The notes beneath the pieces were generated by a model. It was not told where the DNA came from, searched no databases, and saw only the letters and a program-made list of their open reading frames with translations. From NCBI GenBank assembly GCA_033439265.1, contig JAVTVX010000013.1, positions 21,742,500 to 21,806,499 of the forward strand: 64,000 nucleotides of DNA, given 5' to 3'. Shown piece by piece: positions 1 to 12,675 of this stretch. A program made the position numbers and the translations under genes. The stretch comes from Dillenia suffruticosa (Eukaryota > Streptophyta > Magnoliopsida > Dilleniales > Dilleniaceae). The first letter of the stretch is position 1. Each line of letters opens with the position of its first letter.

Positions 1-447
1 GACGAAGGGTATTGTCTGTAAGTCTTTGTAGTAGCATGTATCTTGCTCAAAAGAAGAGAATATGTTCCAAACGTCTAGGGAACGGCCAAGAGTTTTAGCT
101 CGAATTTTCACCCAAATGAGTTGAAATCCTTCCAACGTTAAAGGGTCCAAGGTTTTTACAACCAGGAAAGGGTCCAAGGTTTTTACTGTTGCAACACACC
201 TAAGAAACTACTAATGATCCACTTTGCAGCACCATGCATGAGGTTCGGCTTAAATTGCTAGAAGTGCCAAATCTTAGATATGATGAAAACCCGCGATTAT
301 TCTTTTTCGCACAATAAGCTTAGCTTGACCCGACCTAGCTTGGTCGGGCAAAAATTGTAGGCAAGACATCTGGGCCAAGCTTGGCCGGAATTTATTTTTT
401 GTTAGGCCTAGTCTAAACCAGGAGGAGCCTGTTCAGTGCTGAGGTCT

Positions 448-644
448 TTTTTTTTTTTTTTTTTTTATCCCCTGGACTTGGTCTACCGTCAAGTATCCAG
501 AGCTTTATTCCAATTAATTTTGGCCGAGATGTTGTCGGGTCCTAATCAGGAGAAATCTCTCCCAACATCGTTTTTGTCACTACAAAGACTCAAACCCCGA
601 TTTTTAGTGTGGAGTGTTAATGTTCTTCCCACTAGACCATTGGT
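448..644 (-). mobile_element. tRNA-derived SINE, minus orientation
   Basis: The insertion is flanked by a 13-bp direct repeat, AGTGCTGAGGTCT, at 435-447 and 645-657. The T run at 448-466 is the poly(A) tail of an element pointing left. On the minus strand the 5' part carries a box A-like TGGTCTAGTGG and a box B-like GGTTTGAGTC, as expected for a Pol III promoter. It shares its core with the element at 36,180-36,375 and, more weakly, with 7,436-7,636. It would lie inside an intron if the terminal exon proposed at 991-1131 is real. Confidence 0.75.
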
Positions 645-990
645 AGTGCTGAGGTCTATGATGCCCATTGTGATGTGCCTTTTTTTTATCACTAGTATTG
701 GAATTATGTTTCAACTAATTCAATTCTAGCATTTGCTGAAATTCTTATGTAGGAATCGACTCTTCCAGCATAATTATTTCCATTCTCAAATTTTAAATTC
801 AAGATTTTATTATGATATCTAACTTCTCATTTCACTAGGCCGATTGTTCATTAGTTGTGATGTGCTTATATGGGATCATGTGTAAAATGCATTTACCATT
901 ACTCTTAGAACACTAATATTCACGACATTGAATTTATACAGGTTTTGAATTTTCACCACCTCATAATGAATGAGTTTCATGTGATTGTAG

Positions 991-1131
991 AGTCCCAAGG
1001 AAGGCAGTGGAGGATCTACAAGTCAAGCGAGCAACAATGAAGTACTTGTGCAGAATGTAACCAGATACATACGAGAGCTGAAACCTTCTCCAGACTCCAA
1101 TCATTCCACGAACACGAACGACAGAAACTAA
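991..1131 (+). CDS. Possible terminal exon of a gene entering from the left
   Basis: An AG acceptor ending at 990 is followed by 46 open codons and a TAA at 1129-1131. The peptide is hydrophilic, serine- and asparagine-rich, and contains VTRYIRELKPSPD. A GTAAGT donor at 18-23 could end an upstream exon that lies mostly outside the window, and joining at that donor keeps this frame open. A second frame is also open for 23 codons, so the reading frame is not certain. I do not recognise the family. The feature converges on the minus-strand gene that ends at 1721. Confidence 0.3.
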   Translation, partial: SPKEGSGGSTSQASNNEVLVQNVTRYIRELKPSPDSNHSTNTNDRN

Positions 1132-1257
1132 CTGAAGATTGTAGAGGAAGCATGCTATGCATCCAACAAAACCTTAAAACTAATGTTGTGGCGATCTTCA
1201 TAGACAGTTAATATTTTAACTAGATAACTGTAGGCTGAGGACTGTGACCGTCATCAA

Positions 1258-1329
1258 AGGAAATTTTGCTTTCCCGTGTTTTTCTTGTTGTAATGCATCT
1301 TCTTCATGATTTTTCAACTCACAATCACG

Positions 1330-1376
<47 letters not shown>

Positions 1377-1472
1377 TTTTGCTTTCCTGCGTTCTGCCTC
1401 TTGTAATGCTTCTTCATGATTTTTCAACTCACAATCATGTGAGAGAGACAGAGATAGAGAGAGAGAGAGAGG
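1258..1472. repeat. Tandem duplication ending in (GA)n tracts
   Basis: Two copies of a roughly 110-bp unit stand head to tail. Both begin with GGAAATTTTGCTTTCC or a close variant, share ATGATTTTTCAACTCACAATC, and end in a GA microsatellite (1334-1371 and about 1441-1471). The unit lies between the two convergent gene ends. Confidence 0.7.
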
Positions 1473-1720
1473 AAAAGTCCTGAATAGACATTTAAGAACT
1501 AGTGCAGTCGAATCTTACATTTGTATACAGATAATCCACTTATTTGGGAAAATTGGCAAGCAATCTGTGACCAATTTCTAGGTCAAATGCAGTTTGGAAT
1601 CATTCTTCCTCCAGTATATAGGTAGTGCTATTTGAATAACAATGGCCATTCACATTGCCTTGGAAGTATGTCTGTAGTCAATATCCCAACTGTATCAAGT
1701 CTTCCTAGCACCTGCTACTC

Positions 1721-4700
1721 CTATTGGGATCTACACTTCAGCTTCTCAGCTTCAAGCTCTTTTCTTAGGGTTTCCAATTGTTTGACTAAGCCCATGTTTT
1801 CCTGGAAAGTTTGCCACTTGTGAGACGAATATAAACAAAACATACTACCTTAAAATATAAATCATCAATGATCTGCAAGGAGAATAAGGTGAGACACCCA
1901 AAAAAAATTAAAAAATCCATTCTAGCTTTGAAGCAACATCATAAATGATTTCTAGTCAGATAAATAGGAACAAATATTTGTGTAGACATGTTAAAAAAAT
2001 GCTGTAGAGTCTTGACCAGCATAATTACTTTCCGTCTTGTCCAAACTACGTGGAGAATATGAATTGATGATCAAGCATAACAAAGCTGCTGAAAACACAA
2101 TGAAACACGAGCAGCTGGTTCTACAGCAGTACCTTTTGTAGCATTTCTAGCCTTGTGTTTAAACTGGAATCATCCTCCACCTTCTTTAGAGACTGTTTGA
2201 CCTGTAAAAAATGCAGGCTTTCAAAATCCATGGATTGATAGAAGTTCTTTTTGGACAAAAGAAAACATACAACAATAAACTGAGTTTTAATCACAAATTT
2301 TGGGGTCAGACAAAAGAAAACATAAAAAAAATATAGATTCTTTTTTTTTTTTTTTCTGGCTCAGCAAATAGGAAAACTGATCGTACTACTCTGTAGATAT
2401 CCCAGGATTCTCCTGAGCTAAATGACTGAGATAAGAGGGGAAAATGCTTTGTGACAAATTAACTTACCAGGATCTAGTGGAATAACTAGGGCCAGAGTAC
2501 AGATTTTTCTTAAATAAGTTTTATTTTCTGGAAGACATCTAACAGGATAACCAACACACACACACACCCAAAAAAAAAAAAAAAGCAGAAAAGAAGTGCG
2601 CAACGCAAAAAACAGATGAAAACACCTAGTAGAGTGGATTCAGGAGCACTTTTATCATATACAAAAAAAAAAAGGATTTAAGGAGACCATTCTTTTAACC
2701 AAATTACATATCTAACAGATAAAAAAAGCAAGCAAGGATCATATAATGCCAATTTTAAGACCTTAAGACTACTGGTAATGGCATGTCTCCAGACCACACC
2801 GAATCACAGACCTATCAACAAGAAAAAAGGAATTATGCTTTCAGATCCACAAGAAATCCCAAATAAGTTTCTACTAAATTTCCGTCTTAATACAATTTCC
2901 AATAGCCAAAATGATTTTACAATTGTGGACCAGTCACAAGTTAGGAAACAAATGGGTAAATAAAAATCTATAGGAAGCTTTTCTTACAATACCCTGTAGT
3001 TTTTGCCTATTCATTCAGACCACTTCAATGAGTCTTCCAATATTGAGTTCTCACATTCTTTGGACCGCTCTTTAAAATAAGTAGTTGGGACAATGCAAAG
3101 GGATTCCTTTGGTCCGGAAAGCCAGAGTTTAGATTTTGTTCCACGTATAGGAAAATGATAGATGCCCCACAGCACATGGGAAGGGTTGATGTGGCCCTTT
3201 TCCCAGGGGAACGAATTATGGAGAAAGTAAGAAGAGCAAAAATTGTGATGGATATGGATAAAGTTGGTCAGAACAGGAGGCTATGGATTTGGAGAAAAAT
3301 TATGAACCAGTCACAGAGTGTATGTTAGACAGGACAAGGCAGGGGAATAGGACATAAACCCAATATTTCACGGGATGTGGTATTTAAAGGACATATCGCT
3401 GTGCTCTTCTTTGAGAGACTGACCAGGCATGCTGGATAGTAGGATGTGGAGTTGATAATCAAGAAGCTCATGATTTTTATATAAAGTTGTTGTTGAGCTC
3501 ACTAGCATTTGCTCATATGCAAAGAACATGACAGGAAGTATATGTTGGAGACTTATTCAATATATTGGAAAGGCTTGTTAATACTAAGAATACACTTCTA
3601 TTCAACTGCCAGATTTATTCAAACTAGAGTTTATATCCTAATTGAAGGCGAGTCTTGACGCAATGGTTGAGTTGCTCTTTTGGTGACCTTGAGGTCACGG
3701 GTTCAAGGCGTGAAACAGGCTCTTTGCAAAAATGCAAGGGGAAGGCTGTGTACATATACGCCCACCCCCTACCTCCGCATTAAGCTGGGGAGTATTTTGT
3801 GCACCAAATGAGGCTTTTTTAGAGTTTATATCCTAATTATTCTGATTTTCACGATGTTAACTGAAGTTCAACCTTTAAAACATTAGTTGGTGGAAAGAGG
3901 AGCTGACTCCACTTAGGAACCTTTGATCTTTCAGAGCATAGGGACTTGGGAGTACATATATCAGGCTGGAACTGGATGCGGGAAATAAGTCTTGAATTCA
4001 ATCATTAAAGGTAAGTTGTACTTGGTTATGAAAAATCTTTTTCCAGCCCCAGTTAGTCGTGCATGGAACTCCCACACTCACAAAATGGTAAGACTCTGTA
4101 CTGAAACAAAAGTTAGAATCCTTGACATATACAGCTATCAGTTATCATCCACGTCTCTGTCTATCTTCCGGCAAACACTTGAGATAAGAGCCACATATAC
4201 TATACAGTCCACTGAAAACGAGCAGGACAAGAACCTATCTGCTCTTTCACAAAACTCTTGGTTAAGACTTCAAAGGAAAACATAAGGTGTCTTGGAAATT
4301 ATGAAACTAACATATATGAAATATGGAACAAACAACTTGGTGACCAGAAAAAGAATTGCTCTGAAAAGAAACCTCGTTTCAAGGGCAACCTCCTGAAAAG
4401 ATTCAATATATCCTTTCAGTGATTAAGCCACTTGGGCCCTGCAACAGCAACAAAATCCAAATTGCCAATTTCCAACACCCCCTCTTAATTAGAATTTATT
4501 CTAAAAGCATTCTCAATTGCCCTATCTAGTTACAAGATCCTTCACAGTTTCACCAATTTGTTTCTTGAAAACTCAGCAACAATATGCCCATATATTATAT
4601 TTCTACTTTTACAACAGTGCTTCACTAGCTGTAAAAACCTCCATTTCATATTGATAGATCTTCAACTAACTCAATATCCATTTTGTTGAATCTCACTTGC

Positions 4701-6078
4701 ATTTATAGTCTTTTGGTCTTTTCTAGATCATAAAGACACATCGGCCTCTTGAACCAGGTAAAAAGAGTTAAAATTGCCCACATTAAGCTACAACCTAGAG
4801 TTTCAAGCCAGTGTGTAACTTATGAATTTTAAGATGATGATGAATTAAGATTGTCACTAAATCATAGGTGGAAACAGAAAGCAAGTAGAATGCTGCAGAA
4901 TCGCCAATCACTTACTGAAGACTATTTATGTATTTTAACTACAATTCATCAACTTTGTGAAGCAACAAGAATATATATTTGATCTACTTAAAGGTGTCTG
5001 TGACTCAAAAATTTTTGGAGATAGAAAATGTGAAGGATCTAGTAGCCACATTGGATGGACTTTTAAGAGATTATTCTATTCTTTTCCTGACAGAACTCTA
5101 AATTGAGAAAGGGTCTTGGAAATAGTAATTTATAATGTTTAACATTATGGAATCAGCATAGATTAAATAGGTTCTGGTACTTTATGAGATAAGATTTGAT
5201 ATAAACTTAGAATATTGAGAGTGAATCCGCTTATGAACAGTGTTCTGCATTGAACCATGCATGTCACTCTCACTCCTATGATACACAAATACTTCAATAA
5301 ATGAGCCTATCCCTGTCGTGTTGTCCATGTCTGACACATCCTTTGGACTTGCCATGAAACGCCACTCCGTAAGTTAAAATAGTGTAAAATTTGAAATAAT
5401 TTTGTTGCATACCATGCTCATGCTCCATAGCTCCTACTCAAAATGTGTAAGTAATAGAGCATATAGGCCAAAACTAATCAGAAAAAGGCATACCACCGGA
5501 CCATGTATAATCTTGTCTCCAACAAACACCCAATTTTCAAAACCCATTTAACGCCATTAATGTTTTCCTATAACACAAGGTTAATCCGAATCCTTTGTTT
5601 AACCAAGTTTTCTAACAATGATACAAGCCTCACAACATTAACCTAGAAGAAAGTAAAAGAGAGAATTAAGTGAGAAATTAAATAAAATAGAATACCTCAA
5701 TTAGGTCATTCTGGCATTGGGCGGCAATCTCAACCTGTTGATCATACCTGTATCTCCACTCTGCAGATTCATCCATTGCTTCCTTATTAGCTAGGTCAAA
5801 CTCCCTTCTACACTTATGAATCAAAAGTAAGAACACAGAATGTCTCAACAAATTCATCAAATTATGGGGGGGGGGGGAACCTAATTCAGAGAAACAAAAT
5901 TCCAATTTCGATTTCGATTGTGACATATCAGAATTTTACAAATAGTGAGGAGTTACCTAAGAGTGTCTGCGTCGACGGAAGAGATGTTGTAGTCGATGGA
6001 CCATAATCTGACGTACACTGATACTCCCAGAACCATCACCAGAGCTAGAGCTACTAGTACTGGTCTTCTTCCTCCCAT
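1721..6078 (-). CDS. Membrane-anchored coiled-coil protein, 4 exons, 127 aa
   Basis: Coding exons read on the minus strand are 6078-5957, 5807-5696, 2201-2133 and 1801-1721. All junctions are GT-AG, and the total is 384 bp with a TAG stop. Residues 6-24 form one hydrophobic segment after a short GGRR start, so this is probably a single-pass membrane anchor with the rest on one side. Residues from about 41 to the end are charged and helical, with heptad-like spacing in the last two exons (VKQSLKKVEDD, KQLETLRKELEAEK), suggesting a coiled coil. I chose the ATG at 6078. An in-frame ATG at 6213 would translate a (GA)n leader into Arg-Glu repeats. Intron 2 is about 3.5 kb and holds a SINE. I believe plants have similar uncharacterised proteins, but I know no function. 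Confidence 0.82.
3644..3820 (+). mobile_element. Au-SINE-like retroposon
   Basis: An 18-bp target duplication, AGAGTTTATATCCTAATT, lies at 3626-3643 and 3821-3838 and is identical on both sides. The body starts GAAGGCGAGTCTTGACGCAA and contains GGTTGAG (box A region), CACGGGTTCAAGGCGTG (box B), a GCAAAAATGCAAGGGGAAGG core and a short T-run end. That order of motifs matches the Au SINE family of flowering plants as I remember it. It lies in intron 2 of the minus-strand gene, in antisense orientation. The perfect duplication suggests a fairly recent insertion. Confidence 0.85.
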
Positions 6079-6079
6079 T

Positions 6080-6093
<14 letters not shown>

Positions 6094-6117
<24 letters not shown>

Positions 6118-7424
6118 GAAGTGAAAAAGATCATTTTGATGCGACCGAGTATCGAACCGGGGAGAGGAGGACATGCCGGCCACGTTTGGCAGAGGAAATC
6201 CAGTGCGATACATATGATACTGTATCCTGTGGGTTCCTTTGTGATTAATGGCGTGGCGAGAAAATGGCCTTCGGATGAAGAATCTGAAACTAAATCCCGA
6301 TGATGAACGGACAGAGATCAGTGTCGTCCAAAATTTGTTTCGTGTCGTTCAAAACTAAATCCCGCTAAACTACGTTTGGACGTGTGCTTAGGGTTTTGAT
6401 GACTTTGCCAACAGTCTTGGCATATTTGCAACAAGAAACAGGTTTAACTTTGTTTCAATCGAAATTTAGGTCATTGTATTTTGTTAATTCTCTGCCAATT
6501 AGAACGAGGAGAAGAAATTTTTATATATTTTATTAATTATGTAATTAACGTAATCAAACACCACTTTTAGTTTAAACAAAACCCTTTTAAATTCTTCTCT
6601 ATTAACTTATGAATGAACAACAGCGAGATGAAAAACCCTTGAGCCTATAATTTTGCTCAATTGCATCAATCAAATTGGGTTTGCGGCGTAGAAATAATGA
6701 GCACCAAAAACACAATTCGGAATATTCTAAAAACGGACAGCTTACTAATCATAATTTCTCTCTAATTCTATGATTCAAATTCAAATTTCATATAATAAAA
6801 TAAAAAAATACAATAAACCTTAATTTCAATAATTAAGAAGAGATAAATATGAAAATGATAAAAAAAAAAAAAAAGAGCATTCTATCCGGTAAAAAACATT
6901 CTAAAACTCACAAACTCTTAAGATCTCTAAATCCAAAGGGGAGTTAATCTTATCTAACCCAATCTATCTACGAAGACGTTGTTTGATAAGTGAGAGTTAA
7001 TAAAAACATGTTGTGATCATCTGTGGTGGTAGAAAACAAAGAGGTAATTTTTACATTTTTACTATGTGTGAATTTTACGAGACAATGTCACGATATGTGA
7101 CGACACTCCATCACATTTTTCGTTGCGTCTATCATTTCATTAAGATTTTTTCAAAGTTTCATTATCCAGACCTTCTTGCCGAACATGATTTGTCATTTTA
7201 CGTTCTTTGATCTAATGTTCGGCACACAGGATCAAGTACTTTTTCCTTCTTATCCTTGCCCAATGTTTGGCCAAGGCCCATAGATTAACCATAGTTATTC
7301 GCTGAGGTGCATACAGGACATGCCGTACATATATTTGTTTTCTTGTAATGAGGAGGAAAAAAATAAGATTACGCAACTGATCGTATCATGTCAACTGCCT
7401 ATACTGTTACATTTTACATTCTAA
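6094..7424. other. Upstream region of the coiled-coil gene, otherwise featureless
   Basis: A (CT)n tract just left of 6115, which reads GA on the coding strand, lies immediately upstream of the start codon at 6078 and probably belongs to the 5' leader or core promoter. The remaining sequence to 7424 is AT-rich and shows no convincing gene or repeat to me. Confidence 0.5.
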
Positions 7425-7435
7425 GGTTGTTATTT

Positions 7436-7636
7436 TTTTTTTTTTTTGTTATATGGATCTTTTTCAGTATATGGGATTTCATTTCGATTAATTTAGAATC
7501 GATTTGATTGTCGGACTTCCTTTTGAGAGATTTCCTAATATTATTTTTTTCATATCCAGTAAGAATCGAACTTTCGACCTGATTAAGGGACGAAAATATC
7601 CTTACCACCTACGTTAACAAGTATCAATACATTCTG
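7436..7636 (-). mobile_element. tRNA-derived SINE, minus orientation
   Basis: An 11-bp direct repeat, GGTTGTTATTT, flanks the element at 7425-7435 and 7637-7647. The T tract at its left edge is the tail of a leftward element. On the minus strand GTTCGATTC is a good box B. The internal core (GGATTTCATTTCGATTAATTT) resembles the other minus-oriented SINEs in the window. Confidence 0.65.
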
Positions 7637-7647
7637 GGTTGTTATTT

Positions 7648-8688
7648 ATCCATAAAGGTCTCACCCTATTCCCTTTTCTTTTTTAGGGCAACATTTGTAC
7701 GCAAGTCATATGGCTCCCCTTTCTGCGCCGGAAGGAGAGGGGATGAAGCTTTGAAAATTTGGTCCTGGTGCAAAGTGTGAAAAGAATGTTAGGCTTGTAG
7801 GAGAATGCGTGAGTACAGAGAGAGAGAGAGAAGTGGGTAGGATATGGTTGACACACACAGGTGACAAAGGGGGACATGGATTTAACTTGAAGAGTGGTTT
7901 TGGCTGGTTTGTAACTTTCCCACCTACTACTTGGTCCGATTTCCTCCTATCAGTCTTGATCAATCTCTTTTCCAAAAGAAAAGATAATATTGTTATATTT
8001 AAAATTCAAATAAAACTACTTAACTTTGGGTTTCCTTGAAATTATATATACTTTATTTCGTTTTCTTTTATTGGTTCTGATCGATACAATTTGAACTAAT
8101 TATCAGATTTATTAAGAGATGAGCTCTTTGGATAGCTTTTTTTTCCCCAAAAATTTGGTTTAAAAAATTATTCTAAATATAATATCATGTCTTATTTTTT
8201 TTTTATTATTTTGTATATGTTACAATAAGACATACCATTTGCTTTTAAAATGACTTACAAGGGCAAAGATGATCCAAAAAGAAAATTGTCAAATTCTTGC
8301 CTAGCAAATATATATATAAATATCCAATTGTAATCTAGAACTTAAAAAAATACAAATAAAAAATTCCTTTTCCCAACTTCAAACTGTTCAGTGAATCAAC
8401 ATAGCTAAGGTAACAAAAAATTTAACAAGAAAAACAAAATACTAGATTGGAAATGGGATTAAAAATTAACCAAAACACCCAAAAAAGCCAAATTATTTTA
8501 AAGGAAAAGCACTTGAATTAACTTCATCAAAATGGGTTATTAGAGTTAAATAAATATATATATCATGGTAGTGATCTTATGAAGCTCTTGATCACAACCT
8601 TGTTCACAAAAACTTGAACAAAATTAGCAAAATCAAAAAGGAACAATTAACAACATAAGACTAGCGAAGTTATCTGTCTGTCAAGGAA
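7648..8688. other. Intergenic stretch, no gene recognised
   Basis: This is AT-rich sequence with a short GA tract near 7818. Open frames at 7683-7975 on both strands show no domain or splice pattern I can recognise. The right end is probably the 3' UTR of the S40 gene. Confidence 0.5.
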
Positions 8689-9177
8689 TTAATCTTCGAA
8701 GCCAACTTTCTTCCAAATTGCATTTCTAACGCGACTTAAATCTCTTCCTTTCAAAGTCCTACCTATGCCTTCATGAACCGAAAGGGAAGCCGTTCTTGTC
8801 CTAGCCAAGTACTCATGCGGCGGAATCCGGTCCCCTTCATCGTCATCCTCCTCGTCGTTATCATCGTCAACAGCATCAGAACCTCTTCTTCTAGAACTTT
8901 CTCTGGAATTCTCTCTAGGAATCTTCGACCAGTCAGGAATATTTACCGGCAGGGAAGATGATGTCGTAGAGGTTAGAGCAATTTTTTTGGAAAATGAACG
9001 TGATGTTGATATAGGCTTTTTGGATTCTGTTGGGATGACATGTGGAGTGGTGTTTGCGTATATGTCGGACTCGTTGAATTCGAAGGTGGTCTCATCGGAG
9101 GAAACGGTGGTCTGAATTTTTCTTTGATTGGTGCTAAGATAGAGAAAGTTGTGATTGTAGCTCTTCCTGGACGACAT
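8689..9177 (-). CDS. Senescence regulator S40 (DUF584) family protein
   Basis: This is an intronless 162-codon frame. The C-terminal third carries the family signature: [12 protein letters not shown] (residues 75-86), an acidic run (about 101-116), RIPPHEYLA (117-125), [19 protein letters not shown] (133-151) and a terminal WKKVGFED. A shorter N-terminal motif, FEFNESDIY (32-40), corresponds to the family's ESD motif. The family is plant-specific and linked to senescence and stress; some Arabidopsis members are reported to be nuclear. The ATG at 9177 (MSSRKSY) looks more like family starts than the in-frame ATG at 9204, which adds nine residues. A GA-rich leader lies upstream around 9270-9295. 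The molecular activity of the family is not known to me. Confidence 0.93.
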   Translation of the reverse strand: MSSRKSYNHNFLYLSTNQRKIQTTVSSDETTFEFNESDIYANTTPHVIPTESKKPISTSRSFSKKIALTSTTSSSLPVNIPDWSKIPRENSRESSRRRGSDAVDDDNDEEDDDEGDRIPPHEYLARTRTASLSVHEGIGRTLKGRDLSRVRNAIWKKVGFED

Positions 9178-9204
9178 TGTTGAAGATGATAATAGGTTGA
9201 TCAA

Positions 9205-9946
9205 TTTTTCTTTTTTTTTTTTCTATGCTGGTATTTTATATGGTGTGGTGGGTATGTGGGGAGGGGGAAGAGAGAGAGAGAGAGTAGAGAGAGAATGAGT
9301 TACGTTGAGCAACTGGAATACTATGGACCCAGTAAGGTGTTTTTATAATGGTTGTGTATTGGATAAGGCTTTTCTTACTCCGCAATGCATTGTCCGAACA
9401 CGTTTGAACACATATCATATTTAATGGCTAGTCATGAGGGAAAAAGGTTTTCTGACGAGGGCTACGCTCTTTTGTTCTTATCATGAACTTCGGACCCCAT
9501 GGACGCGCACGCGTGCACACAGAGAGAGGAGGAGAGATCATTTGTTACGTGTATATTTAAGAAGATCACACCAAAAGGATGGTGCATGAGCTTTAAATTT
9601 TGATGCATGATATTATTAATTAGATGTTACGTATGAATGATCTAGAAATAAATAAGATGACTATTCAAATGAATTTTAGAAATTAATAAAAAAGATAAAT
9701 TTATTAAAATAAAGTGGTTGTGGAGAAATTTATTGAGTTTTCTTTTTTTTTTTTTTTTGGAAAAAAAAGGTAGGGTTATTCAGATATTTAAATTCCTATC
9801 TTGCCCTTATATTTTTTAATAAAAAATTTCAAATCTTGACATTTAAGGATACAATGGAAACTAAAATGCTAATACATTTTGAATAACATAACTCTGCTTT
9901 CTCCATTAATAGTGACAGATATATGTAGTTTGAAATGGGACTTTGT
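9205..9946. other. S40 promoter region and intergenic sequence
   Basis: The (GA)n stretch at about 9270-9295 lies 90-120 bp upstream of the S40 start and probably belongs to its promoter or leader. The rest is AT-rich with no gene visible. Confidence 0.45.
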
Positions 9947-9962
9947 AATATTGCATTTCTAT

Positions 9963-10135
9963 AACTAAACTCTTTTGGATTGAGTAGTCGGACACTCTAT
10001 CCCTTAATCAGAAATCTCAAATTTAAGTTTTCGAAATGACAAAAAAAGATTTGGGAGATCTAAACCCTAAAATGGATTTCACAATACTCGAATCGAATTA
10101 GTCAGACAAAACCAAGATACTAGTGATGAAAAAAA
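9963..10135 (+). mobile_element. SINE, plus orientation
   Basis: A 16-bp direct repeat, AATATTGCATTTCTAT, lies at 9947-9962 and 10136-10151. The element ends in a run of A at about 10129-10137, partly overlapping the right repeat. Its core, including CCCTTAATCAGAAATCTCAAA, is shared with the degraded element near 13,540-13,733 and, inverted, with the element at 7,436. Confidence 0.72.
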
Positions 10136-10151
10136 AATATTGCATTTCTAT

Positions 10152-11090
10152 GCATAGTATGCAATATATTTGAAATTTAGCGGGGAACAATCCCTCATAC
10201 TTGCATTTTAAGTTTAAAAACTAATATATATATATATATCCCATAAAAAATCAAAATTAAGAAATGCAGTGATAGACCTTGAAAGTGTATTTATGTAGTA
10301 GTTGATCTAAATTAATCAGAAAATAAATATACGAGGCAAATGAAAGTTGATCTTCTCCCCTTTTGATATTCTTCAAAAATCTTCACCGGCAGTCCGTGAA
10401 AGAACATAAACTTTTAAATGCCAGTTGTGTTTGTTTCTTGTGAAAAAAGGAAAAAGATTTCATAGGAACATATCTTTTTGAACATATTTTGTTTTTTTTT
10501 TTTAAAAAAAATTAATATGATTGGAAGTATCTAAAATTCATTTCTCCCCATAAAACATTTCCAACGTGTGGAAAGTATGTTAATTTTGTATCCACAGAGA
10601 AAGTATATGACAAATAATACGAAATAAAATAAAAAGAAAATGCTAGGAAGTAATTACAATTAATATATCAATATAATAAATTCCAATGTGTCGAAGAAAA
10701 ATAAGTGAGTATTTATATTTTTGTTGATCCAAAATAATATAATGTTCGATGTTTTTAAATAAAAACTCAATTTTCTTTTCTAGTTAAACCAGAATAACAC
10801 ATTTTTTTCTTAAATAAAATAAATATTGGATGAACTTAAGTAAATAACTCATGTAACATATTATCAAGCTAGTTCCATTAGGCCATTAAAAATGAATTTT
10901 ATCTTATATGATATACTTATTTATAAAGAGATGGAAATGGGAATAATGAATACCAGCTTTTCCTTTGTTAGCAATTTTGGCCTATTCTATTATTCTCAAA
11001 TTTTTTCTTCACTTCTCTCTTTCCCACAAAAAAAAAAAATAATATTTTAAAAAAATTATTTTAGATTTTGAGAGATTTTCATGACATAAG

Positions 11091-11135
<45 letters not shown>

Positions 11136-12006
11136 TTTTATCCTATTGAAATTTTTGTGAAATCAAGGATTCACTTTTTACTAATAAGTTAAAGTGAAAT
11201 TTTGTTTATCAATTTTATTCAAAAATCTCTCTTTTTTTAATAGATTACATGACCAAACTATTTATATAAATTTTAATATTTAATGAAATTAAAATAATAT
11301 ATAAAATAAATAATTTCATAAATAATTTAAAAAATTTAAGGCGATATATTATATTATTTCAACAATTAGCCTACTATATTATTGCATTTTTAGAGAATTA
11401 TACTATATTTATTATACGTAGTATTTTTATAGGATTTTAAATTACCGTTTAATAGTCACGATTTTTTATATATAAAAAAAATAAAACAATAATTATTAGA
11501 CAGTGATTTGGGTGTTGCATTTATATTGCAGGAAAAATGAATTTATGGCTCCAAATATAAAGCGTGCCACGTGGTCCAATCCAATCTCTTTACGCGACTT
11601 CTCGAAATTGGTAGGTACAACTTTAAATCTGACTTAAATGAAGAAAGTGAGGTCCGCAAAACAGTAGTCTCAACCATTGGCAGTTGGATAAGAACTTACG
11701 ATTTCTCGTTAAGAAATTATTCTCCTAATATAATTTACTTTACATTCAAATTAAGAGTTAAAATCGAGATTTTGATTAAAAAATTTAAAATCATATCCTA
11801 TTAAACTGATTGACTATTAATACCCACGTGACAACAGGCAAGGTGAGAAATACTTACACTCAAGGTTTTAATTATTATTTATTTAATTACTTTTGATAAA
11901 TTATATTTTAATTAATTTGATTTTAATAACTATGGTCTGACTCATAGAGCTTTCCTTGGAGAGGAGACGAAGCTGGTGATATGATCCGGCTAGTAGCTAG
12001 CTAATG
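10152..12006. other. AT-rich intergenic DNA with a (CT)n tract
   Basis: I see no gene. The notable element is a CT microsatellite at 11,095-11,132. A short open frame at 11,571-11,804 has no recognisable features. Confidence 0.5.
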
Positions 12007-12019
12007 CACGTTGTCTACA

Positions 12020-12218
12020 CTCACGTCTGATAGTTTAGTTGGTTCAGGAACTGATACCCCTTAACTATGATCAGGAGTTCAATCCCCATGTAAACGAAAA
12101 AATCAGTGTTGGGAGACCTGTCCCTAAATAGGGCCTTGCAAGTGGTCGACGCAAATTAATTGGGACGAAATCCCGAATACTTGATTGATGGTTTAGCCAT
12201 GATACCAAAAAAAAGATA
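12020..12218 (+). mobile_element. tRNA-derived SINE, plus orientation
   Basis: A 13-bp target duplication, CACGTTGTCTACA, lies at 12,007-12,019 and 12,219-12,231. Box A-like TAGTTTAGTTGG and box B-like GAGTTCAATCCCC sit near the 5' end, and an A run ends the element. The body, including TGGGAGACCTGTCCC and a Gly/Thr-rich tail segment, is clearly homologous to the element at 57,495-57,695. Confidence 0.82.
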
Positions 12219-12675
12219 CACGTTGTCTACAACAATTATTAATTAATCACAAATGCCTCAGTCGAGTCCAACTCCAACAGACAACCTTGTAACAAATTCA
12301 ACCTCCCCAATAATGTTGAACACTAATCCAACATTGGCAAACCTATCCTTATCCATTGTGGGATCAAGGAGTGTAGTCTTATAGGTCAAATGTAAGGAGG
12401 CCCCACGAGTCAAAATCACTTTGCCAAACTACAATTCAATTATTAACACAAGTGCGTCTTAAAGCTCCCATACATGTTGTGCAAAGATAAATTCAGATAT
12501 GATTGTGCCAACTCAAAACAACCAATAAGGCACATACTTTATTGCTGTTACACGTAAAACAATATGTAATTGTTGTTACGTAACGGGGTAATTGTACAAA
12601 CGATTGGTGTTCATATGTTTTCCAATAATTGTTTACCAAACATGTATTAAAATAAGACATGATCAAATCAATCAT

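Noticed and set aside
436-729. 97-codon open frame at the left end
   Set aside because: It runs through a SINE and its poly(T) tract; the phenylalanine run is the tail.
5953-6213. Longer N-terminus for the coiled-coil gene from the ATG at 6213
   Set aside because: It would translate a GA microsatellite into Arg-Glu repeats ahead of an otherwise ideal short start and membrane anchor.
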